A stretch of 14,292 nucleotides of DNA from an uncultured Erysipelotrichaceae bacterium (GTDB lineage: Bacteria > Bacillota_I > Bacilli_A > RF39 > UBA660): contig CADCRC010000074.1 in NCBI GenBank assembly GCA_902803795.1, positions 1 through 14,292 of the forward strand. Direction: 5' to 3'. Made by a program: the position numbers and the translations under genes. Below are positions 6,206-12,798 of the stretch, one piece after another. The notes below the pieces were generated by a model. It was not told the DNA's origin. It ran no database searches and saw only the letters and a list, made by a program, of their open reading frames with translations. Numbering within the stretch: the first letter of the stretch is position 1; each line of letters starts with the position of its first letter.

Positions 6206-7712
6206 GATTTAAATACCCAATCCCAAAAAATATAATTAATAATCCAAATATAATTGTAATAATATCACTAGTAGCAGTATCAGGAACATTTATATTTTGT
6301 TGAGGAACAACATTAGCTACCTGTTGTTTTAAATTTTCAATATTGATTTGAAACGAAGTATGATCTTTATCTATAGTAAACGATTTAACTTCATTTGCTT
6401 TTATATATCCATCTGGTGCACTCTCTTCTTCAATAGTATATGTTCCATAAGATAAATTATTTATAACATAACTTTGTTCTGTAGAAGTAAATTTTTCTAC
6501 AACATTACCACTAGAATCTTTAATTACAATAACAGCTCCAGAAAGCAAATTACCCGTTTCTTTATCTATTTTAGATATAGTAACAACATTATTCATTAAT
6601 TGATTATGTATTTTAATATCAAATTTTTTATGTTCATTATCTATAGTAAAAGTAGTAACCTTATCATTTAATTGATATCCACTTGGAGCAACATCTTCAA
6701 CAATAGTATATGTACCATTTGGTAAATTCTTAAATACATGTGCATTTGCAGTAGTAGTCCAAGAAGAAATAACTTTCCCATCATGACCCTTAAGTGATAA
6801 TTTAGCACCAGCTAAAGGACTAGATGTATCTTTATCAAGTTTAATAATAGAAACATAAGAACTTGAAATAGTAAACACATTTGAAGAAGAAACTTTTTTA
6901 GTGATTTTATATAATTTAGTAACATTTTGCATAGAAGCATTATCAGGTTGATACTCATAAGCATGAAAATTACTTTGACTAGTTGTAGCTATAACTTTTA
7001 TATCTAAACTTGAAGTGTTAACAGCAGATACAGGAATTCTAATATAAAAACTCTCATCTTTACTAAAAGAAGTTTTACTATTAAAATTAGAATCAACAAT
7101 TAAACTACCATTAGGAGCTCCTTCTAAATTAACTGAATAATCAGAAATAGCATTATTTAATTTAATTAACTGTGAAACATAATATTTACCTTCTTTATCA
7201 ATAGTTAAACTATTAGATGAAGAAGAAACACTTATTTCAACATCTTTTTGCTGTTTATAAGAGATAGCTTTATTAACCAAATTTTGAATAATAGGTCTTA
7301 AATTATAATTATCTGCACCAGTAGTTTTAAAGGCAGATGATAGATTACTAGTTCCTTTAGTAGAATCTAAATACCACCATATAGCAGATTGAGTTATATA
7401 ATAATCTAATTTATCATTATTTTTAAAACTAACATATGGAAACCCATTTCTTAATATATATACAATTCCTTTATCATTTTCGCCAACAAACTTAGCATTT
7501 GTATTTCTAGCGGTTTGCAAATTATTATTAACACAATATAAAAATCTACCATTACTTTCTTGCTTTACAGAAAATCTAGTATTAGCAACATATCCATCTA
7601 AAGCAGTAGATTCACCAATAGTAATAGTTGATGTATCTGCATTAACATTTAATAAAACAAATAAAAATACAAAACATCCAAACAAAAACTTGAAAACATT
7701 TTTTATTTTCAT
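6165..7712 (-). CDS. Sortase-anchored surface adhesin: thioester domain, two Cna-B/SpaA domains, VPDTA signal, 515 aa
   Basis: A secreted, wall-anchored protein. Residues 1-25 are a signal peptide (VNA/D cleavage likely). Residues about 35-150 look like a thioester domain: Cys60 in FLYCVN and Gln108 in TQSAIWW are the residues that form the internal thioester, which in known adhesins bonds covalently to host targets. Residues about 160-280 are an undefined beta-rich linker. Two Cna-B/SpaA domains follow (285-370 and 376-460). Each keeps the Lys, Glu and Asn of an intramolecular isopeptide bond (Lys291, Glu339, Asn370; Lys381, Glu429, Asn460) and an AP-x-GY turn. The C-terminus has VPDTA (476-480) in place of LPxTG, a membrane segment (484-500) and a basic tail of about 15 residues. 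AAGGGGG precedes the ATG. The gene has a likely promoter of its own and overlaps the sortase gene. It could be a single adhesin or a pilus tip. Confidence 0.92.
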   Translation of the reverse strand: MKIKNVFKFLFGCFVFLFVLLNVNADTSTITIGESTALDGYVANTRFSVKQESNGRFLYCVNNNLQTARNTNAKFVGENDKGIVYILRNGFPYVSFKNNDKLDYYITQSAIWWYLDSTKGTSNLSSAFKTTGADNYNLRPIIQNLVNKAISYKQQKDVEISVSSSSNSLTIDKEGKYYVSQLIKLNNAISDYSVNLEGAPNGSLIVDSNFNSKTSFSKDESFYIRIPVSAVNTSSLDIKVIATTSQSNFHAYEYQPDNASMQNVTKLYKITKKVSSSNVFTISSSYVSIIKLDKDTSSPLAGAKLSLKGHDGKVISSWTTTANAHVFKNLPNGTYTIVEDVAPSGYQLNDKVTTFTIDNEHKKFDIKIHNQLMNNVVTISKIDKETGNLLSGAVIVIKDSSGNVVEKFTSTEQSYVINNLSYGTYTIEEESAPDGYIKANEVKSFTIDKDHTSFQINIENLKQQVANVVPQQNINVPDTATSDIITIIFGLLIIFFGIGYLNREKLQKVFVRYFK

Positions 7713-7737
7713 AAATACTCCCCCTTAAATTGGCAAT

Positions 7738-7766
7738 ATTATATCACATATATATCAAAAAAGCAA
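7738..7766 (-). promoter_or_regulatory. Probable promoter for adhesin, sortase and the genes after them
   Basis: An extended -10 (TGATATAAT, with TATAAT at 7738-7743) lies 17 nt from TTGCTT (7761-7766). It fills the 57-nt gap after the upstream stop codon and predicts a start near 7731, just before the Shine-Dalgarno site. The -35 is weak (four of six matches at best). Confidence 0.55.
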
Positions 7767-7769
7767 ATA

Positions 7770-9002
7770 TTACCTTATCTTATAAGGATTTTTCTCAGTG
7801 CCTTTTCCAGATTTATATAAAACTTTACCATTCAACAAAATAGTTGGTCTAATATTTGCATACGATGCAGCAGACTTAGCTTCAATATTTCCATTTCTTT
7901 GTGAAAAATATACACTATATGAATCACTAGCAGCTCCAGTTAAAGTCCAAAATTCATAACCAACAGCTAAATAATTATAGTTTTGACACTCTTTAGATGT
8001 AATTGTTTTACATCCAGGATCAATAGAAGCAGTAACATAATCAGATACAGTAATCAATCCTATCATTTGATTATCTAATCTTACTTTACATTCATCAGAA
8101 TTATTTTTTATTTCTGAATTACTATCTTTCCTACCAACACATAAAGTAAACGGAACTAAATATGTCTTATATTTACTAGTAATAATAGGCTTCATCTTAT
8201 TTCTAGCACTTTTTATACCATTATTATAAAAATCTACAACTTTTTCCTTAATTCTACTCTTAGAATAATCATTATATCCAGAAGAATAATTTTTATCACT
8301 ATTAAACCTATCATCCCAACTGGTAGAATAACCAATTTTATCAGCAGAAATCAACAATAGATTACCTTGACTTGTAATCTTAACAATTCTCCATAAATAA
8401 TCACCCATTTTAACATAATTATTTACATTTTCACCTCTAAAAATATAATTACCAGATTTTAATTCATAATAAAGACCATCACCATTAGTAACTACTTGAT
8501 TAGAATTTGTAACCATATTAGAGAATGATGTAGTTGAATAATCAGCTCCACAATCAAGAAAAGGAATATACATATACCCAGTATAAGTCTTTTCAACAGT
8601 AATATAAGCATTATTACATATCTTACCATCAATTTCATACTCATCTAAAGTTTTAAAATAATCTTCATCAACTAAAGTTGCATAATCAACTTGAGAAGTA
8701 CTACCCACATCAACAGGTAATAAATCAGAATGATCAGAATAATATTTTTTAGTAGCATTTATAAGCATATCTTCTATATCAGAATATTTATAAGTTCTTG
8801 GAATTAATAAACTTGGAATAATTAATATAAGCATAAATACAACCATAACAATAATAAATATTACTAAAAATTTTAATATTTTTTTAATAAAATCTTTATT
8901 AGTATTTGTATCATCTACAATTTCTTCATTAATATCTTCAACTTCTCTATTTATTTCATCTTCATCTATTTCTTTAACTACTTTTTTTTCTTGATCATTC
9001 AT
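7770..9002 (-). CDS. Single-pass membrane protein with Cys-containing extracytoplasmic domain (DUF6273-like), 410 aa
   Basis: Residues 1-42 are acidic and cytoplasmic, 43-67 are a membrane segment, and the rest is probably outside the cell. Residues 74-120 (a helix ending in DLLP, then a short polar stretch) resemble the N-terminal parts of pseudopilin-like proteins of low-GC Gram-positives. From about 188 the protein reads FRGENVNNYVKMGDYLWRIV and ends in IRPTILLNGKV with a GTEKNPYKI tail. I associate this pattern with DUF6273-type surface domains, from memory and not from a search. Six Cys lie outside the membrane (129, 151, 288, 305, 331, 339), enough for three disulfides. The start is ATG 9002, because AGGAG (9011-9015) is 8 nt upstream; the in-frame GTG at 9011 lies on the ribosome binding site itself. 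It sits between coupling protein and adhesin, so it may be a surface-exposed part of the same apparatus. Confidence 0.85.
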   Translation of the reverse strand: MNDQEKKVVKEIDEDEINREVEDINEEIVDDTNTNKDFIKKILKFLVIFIIVMVVFMLILIIPSLLIPRTYKYSDIEDMLINATKKYYSDHSDLLPVDVGSTSQVDYATLVDEDYFKTLDEYEIDGKICNNAYITVEKTYTGYMYIPFLDCGADYSTTSFSNMVTNSNQVVTNGDGLYYELKSGNYIFRGENVNNYVKMGDYLWRIVKITSQGNLLLISADKIGYSTSWDDRFNSDKNYSSGYNDYSKSRIKEKVVDFYNNGIKSARNKMKPIITSKYKTYLVPFTLCVGRKDSNSEIKNNSDECKVRLDNQMIGLITVSDYVTASIDPGCKTITSKECQNYNYLAVGYEFWTLTGAASDSYSVYFSQRNGNIEAKSAASYANIRPTILLNGKVLYKSGKGTEKNPYKIR

Positions 9003-9010
9003 TTTAATCA

Positions 9011-9015
9011 CTCCT
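9011..9015 (-). promoter_or_regulatory. Ribosome binding site that selects the start at 9002
   Basis: AGGAG, 8 nt before ATG 9002 and immediately next to the TAG stop of the coupling-protein gene. It excludes the GTG at 9011, which overlaps it, and implies coupled translation of the two genes. Confidence 0.75.
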
Positions 9016-11275
9016 AATTTTCAAAAAAATCATCGAAGAAACCTTCATCATTATCATCATCTAAATTATTTAATGAATTTACATTTTTATTATCATCATC
9101 AATAGTCTCTTCTAATTTTGTCAATTTTAAATCATTACTTTCGACAGCATTATTATCACTAACAATACTAGCCTCTGAAATTGGTTTACTTTCAACAATA
9201 GGTTTATAATCCTCTCTGCTTTCTTTAATTTGAGACTCTTTAATATCTTGTTGTTTTGCTTTTTCTAAAGCCTCTTCTTTTTCAAGTTCAGCAATTCTAG
9301 CATCTATCTTCTTGACAAGTTCATCTACATCAAAATCATCATCATCATCTTCTTCTGAATCAAAAGAAAATGATGGAATTTGAGGTTTTGAAGGAAATTC
9401 ATGAGGACTTTGTAATCCAGATAATGAAGTACCTGTCATAGAATCAGATGAAGGAACATTAGATGTTAAAAATGGAGAATTACCAACAAAAGGCAATGAA
9501 GTCTTTCTATCAGACATATCAAGTTTATAACTATCATTATCATTTTGTTGATTCATCATTTCAAGTAATTTTTTCTTCTTTTGATCTTTTACAAATTCTT
9601 TTATATCAAATGTTTTAACAGGCTTTTTTTCTCTCCTAGGATATCCAGCTTTAGGATACTTTTTACCCCAATTCAATTTATAATATGGAGTCATGCTAGT
9701 CTTAAAAGGCTGAAGTCTCATACGCATAACAATAATATCAAATAATTTCATACGTTGAAGATCTGATACAGTAACAAGAGGAGTAGATGCAGTCTTATCA
9801 TCTTTTTTAGATTTAACTTCACCACACATCTTAGAAATTTCTTCTAACGCTTTAAGTTCAGAAGTAATAAGATAAATTATATTACCACAGTTACCTCTAA
9901 TTGTTTCAGCATCTTCTTTACCATATACATCATCTAATTGTGCAAAATTCTGAACAATCATTGTAAATCTCATTTTACGAGAACGTGCAGCAGTAATCAT
10001 AGTAGTAACATCTTTTAATGGTGGCATATTTGCAAACTCATCAAGTAAGAAATTAGTTCTAACTGGAAGTTTTCCACCATTTGACTGAGCAACTCTAATT
10101 AAAGTTTCATATATTTGTTTAAGTAATATTGTTACAAGCGAATGATATGTCTTCTTTTCATCCTGAACTACAATAAATACAGCAGTTGGTCTCTTACCGA
10201 TAGATTCCAAATCAATATCAGAATGAGATAACATTTCACTTAAATTCTCACGTGAAGCAAACAATTTAACTTTTTCTTTAAAAACAGACAAAATAGAACC
10301 CTTAGTTTCATTTGGAGCCATAATAGTACTTGATGCATCAACAACCGCAGCACTTGAAGGATCTTTTGCATTAAAATATTCTTTAATATAAGTTGAACCT
10401 CCAAATTTTTCTTCTCCTACCGTTGTTACTAAATTAATACTATTAATATTAACTTCCTCAGGTTTAGCATCCTCAAATAATCCCAATGCAACACCTGCAA
10501 AATAATCAGCAGAAGTTTTTTCCCAAAAAGGATCAGCATTCTTATTAGAATCATCATACAAAATATTTAAAGCTAAATCATCTAAAAGTTCTATTGCTTT
10601 ATCTTGATTTCCAGATTTATACATCTGATAAGGTAAAGTTAGAGGATTCCAAGCACTTCCTCTTTGTGGATCTCTAAAATTTAATATCAAAACCTGATAA
10701 CCTCTAGCTCTTAACATATTAGAAGTTGCTTCATAAATTTCACCCTTAGGATCTGTTATAATCATAGACTCTCTTGCCTTACATAATGAATGAACCATAG
10801 GAAAAATAACACATTGAGTTTTACCAGAACCAGTTGCACCAATAACAAGAGTATGATATTCTCCATTATCAACCCACATTTCTTTAGAATTTAAAATTAA
10901 TGGAACTCCCGCTTCCTTAGCATTTTGCGATGTTATAGGAACACATGAAAGTTCATTCTTCATCTCAGACTCTTTTGCCCAACGAGAATAACCCTTAGTC
11001 TTTTTTGTAGTAGTAAAACCAACACCTTCTTCAAGTTCAAAAATATAAGATTTCATACTAAACAATAAAACAATAAGTACAGCAAAATAAATAATAATAG
11101 TATATATAAAATTAGGATAAGCTAAAGCAATAAAAAAATTTAAAAAAGCAAATTCCCCGGTTTTAGACAAACTAAAAAAATTTGACATAGCAATACATAT
11201 TGCAAAAAATAAAACAATACAAACTATAACAAATATCTTAAAATCATCAGAATCAACACTAATTTTTAATTTCAT
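9014..11275 (-). CDS. VirD4/TraG-family type IV coupling protein ATPase, 753 aa
   Basis: Coupling proteins are hexameric membrane ATPases that bring substrates to a type IV secretion channel. Two membrane segments (about 12-34 and 46-74) precede the ATPase core. Walker A is GATGSGKT (146-153); the DPKGEIY motif follows (175-181); Walker B is FLLDEF (409-414); IVQNFAQL (440-447) is the conserved Gln motif. The core ends near residue 560, which is typical of Gram-positive TraG/VirD4. After that comes an unusual extension of about 190 residues: polar linker, an Asp run (DDDDDFDVDE), a coiled-coil stretch (about 650-690) and an acidic end, FFDDFFEN. The extension may bind a substrate or partner. 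SD-like GAGAGGG precedes the ATG. It sits two genes after VirB4, as in many Gram-positive transfer clusters. I see no relaxase here to confirm DNA as substrate. Confidence 0.95.
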   Translation of the reverse strand: MKLKISVDSDDFKIFVIVCIVLFFAICIAMSNFFSLSKTGEFAFLNFFIALAYPNFIYTIIIYFAVLIVLLFSMKSYIFELEEGVGFTTTKKTKGYSRWAKESEMKNELSCVPITSQNAKEAGVPLILNSKEMWVDNGEYHTLVIGATGSGKTQCVIFPMVHSLCKARESMIITDPKGEIYEATSNMLRARGYQVLILNFRDPQRGSAWNPLTLPYQMYKSGNQDKAIELLDDLALNILYDDSNKNADPFWEKTSADYFAGVALGLFEDAKPEEVNINSINLVTTVGEEKFGGSTYIKEYFNAKDPSSAAVVDASSTIMAPNETKGSILSVFKEKVKLFASRENLSEMLSHSDIDLESIGKRPTAVFIVVQDEKKTYHSLVTILLKQIYETLIRVAQSNGGKLPVRTNFLLDEFANMPPLKDVTTMITAARSRKMRFTMIVQNFAQLDDVYGKEDAETIRGNCGNIIYLITSELKALEEISKMCGEVKSKKDDKTASTPLVTVSDLQRMKLFDIIVMRMRLQPFKTSMTPYYKLNWGKKYPKAGYPRREKKPVKTFDIKEFVKDQKKKKLLEMMNQQNDNDSYKLDMSDRKTSLPFVGNSPFLTSNVPSSDSMTGTSLSGLQSPHEFPSKPQIPSFSFDSEEDDDDDFDVDELVKKIDARIAELEKEEALEKAKQQDIKESQIKESREDYKPIVESKPISEASIVSDNNAVESNDLKLTKLEETIDDDNKNVNSLNNLDDDNDEGFFDDFFEN

Positions 11276-11300
11276 AAATCCCTCTCAATTCAATAATTAT

Positions 11301-11329
11301 ATTATACCATTATAATAATAAAATCAATA
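11301..11329 (-). promoter_or_regulatory. Possible internal promoter before the coupling-protein gene
   Basis: An extended -10 (TGGTATAAT, TATAAT at 11301-11306) lies in the 48-nt gap between two genes. The -35 region (TATTGA or TTGATT, depending on spacing) is poor, so this depends on the extended -10 and may be a chance match in AT-rich DNA. Confidence 0.4.
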
Positions 11330-12772
11330 ATAAGGACTATCATCCTCTTCTTCTTCCTCTTTATTTTCTACATCATTTTCATCTATTCCAGCATAATCAT
11401 AATATTCATCTAAATAATCATATACATCCTCTGCCATAGATTTATATGATTCAGAATTTTTATCAGGAACAAATTTTGGAAAAACATATCTTACAAGATT
11501 ACTCTTAATTGACTCTTTTTCAACAACTTTACCATAATACATCAAATCAACCATATTTTCAAGAACATCATAAGTCATCTCATCATAATCATAAAAATTA
11601 TTATTTTCATGAATAATATGATATACAGCACCTATTTCAGTAGGACTTACTATATAACCCTTAGAATAAAATTCTCTTTTTATAACAGCAACCCTATCAT
11701 AAAATCTCTGAGCATCATCACTAGTCATAGTCTTATCACTATATTCATAATCACCTGTATTTTCATCAGCAGAACTACTAGGGCCAGCAATATCTTCATA
11801 ACTCGCAATATCACTAGAAAGAGAAGCAGTAATAACAATAAATATTAAAAAAATCAAAATAAAAATAATAACAAATGAAATAATTGCAACTTTAACAGAA
11901 AAAGGAAGTTTACCAAACAAATCACCACTAAAATCTAATAAACCTTTCCCATTTGTAGTTTTTCTAGAATCATATGAAGAACTATCACTAACAATACTCT
12001 TATCTCTTTTAGCTTCATCTTTTTCAGAATCCTGATTTTTCTTATCATCATTATTACCACCCAATAAACTTTGATTATTGATATTAGGATTATTTCTTTT
12101 ATTTTTAATATCATTCAAATTATTTTTAAAATCATTTAATTTCTTGAAAGGTTTAGCTATTCTACTATCCTTTAATAATCTTTTACCTACATTTTCTTGT
12201 CCAGGTTTTTTTATATTTTTAGAATTATTAGGTATATTTTTTTTACTAGGATTATTATATTTATCATTAGCTATATTTTTTCTTTTCACATATTCTTTTT
12301 CTTTAGGATGTTTTTTAAATAAGTCATTATTATTAGATTCATTCAAATCTTTTATATAATCTTCATTAATAGAATTATCAGTATCATCTTTCTTATTAAC
12401 ATCACCAGTATTTAAAACAGTACCATCTTTAAAATTATTATTACCTATATCATAATTATTGACATTATTGACATTATTGACATTATTAATATTACTAGAT
12501 TTAATATCATTATTACCTCGATCAGATAAATTATTACGTCTACTAGAATAACCATTTTTTTTATTTTTAACATTTTTAGTTTTATTAGGTATATCATTAC
12601 CTAACTTTTCAATTTTTTTACCATTATTAATATTATCTACAATTCTTTTTTCATGAATATTATTATTAAAATCAGATTCCACAGCAGAATCTTTTAAAAC
12701 ATTAAAAGAATTTAATCTATTAATAGTATTTAAGCTTTTAATTTCATTCTTTTTATTTTTATCTTCAGGCAT
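11324..12772 (-). CDS. Asn-rich single-pass membrane protein between VirB4 and the coupling protein, 482 aa
   Basis: Function not recognised. Residues 1-290 are rich in Asn, Lys, Asp and Ser, low in complexity and probably disordered in the cytoplasm; they include a NNV triplet repeat at about 96-106. Residues 294-318 are the only membrane segment. Residues 320-482 should lie outside the cell: a Ser/Asp linker, a probable helical domain (about 350-460, with AQRFYDRVAVIKREFYSKGYIVSPTEIG split across helices) and a Glu/Asp-rich end. The position resembles that of VirB1-like wall hydrolases in Gram-positive transfer clusters, but I see no NlpC/P60, lysozyme or other hydrolase signature. The start is well supported by TTAGGTGAT ahead of the ATG. 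It is the only gene here ending in TGA. It lies 26 nt after the VirB4 gene, so it belongs to the same transcript. Confidence 0.85.
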   Translation of the reverse strand: MPEDKNKKNEIKSLNTINRLNSFNVLKDSAVESDFNNNIHEKRIVDNINNGKKIEKLGNDIPNKTKNVKNKKNGYSSRRNNLSDRGNNDIKSSNINNVNNVNNVNNYDIGNNNFKDGTVLNTGDVNKKDDTDNSINEDYIKDLNESNNNDLFKKHPKEKEYVKRKNIANDKYNNPSKKNIPNNSKNIKKPGQENVGKRLLKDSRIAKPFKKLNDFKNNLNDIKNKRNNPNINNQSLLGGNNDDKKNQDSEKDEAKRDKSIVSDSSSYDSRKTTNGKGLLDFSGDLFGKLPFSVKVAIISFVIIFILIFLIFIVITASLSSDIASYEDIAGPSSSADENTGDYEYSDKTMTSDDAQRFYDRVAVIKREFYSKGYIVSPTEIGAVYHIIHENNNFYDYDEMTYDVLENMVDLMYYGKVVEKESIKSNLVRYVFPKFVPDKNSESYKSMAEDVYDYLDEYYDYAGIDENDVENKEEEEEDDSPYY

Positions 12773-12798
12773 CTATATCACCTAACATTCTTAAAAAA

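Noticed and set aside
7770..9002. 410-aa protein as a type IV prepilin
   Set aside because: The membrane segment follows a 42-residue acidic stretch and there is no Gly-Phe-type prepilin cleavage site before it.
9003..9011. GTG at 9011 as start of the 410-aa protein
   Set aside because: It overlaps the AGGAG ribosome binding site that is correctly spaced for the ATG at 9002.
11324..11326. TGA as a Trp codon (Mycoplasma code)
   Set aside because: The Trp codons inspected in htpG are TGG and no gene here needs TGA readthrough; reading through this TGA would only add about ten codons before TAA.
11609..12359. Other plus-strand open frames, also at 114-326 and 4398-4586
   Set aside because: All lie opposite convincing minus-strand genes and encode low-complexity Ile/Phe/Leu/Ser strings expected from AT-rich complement.
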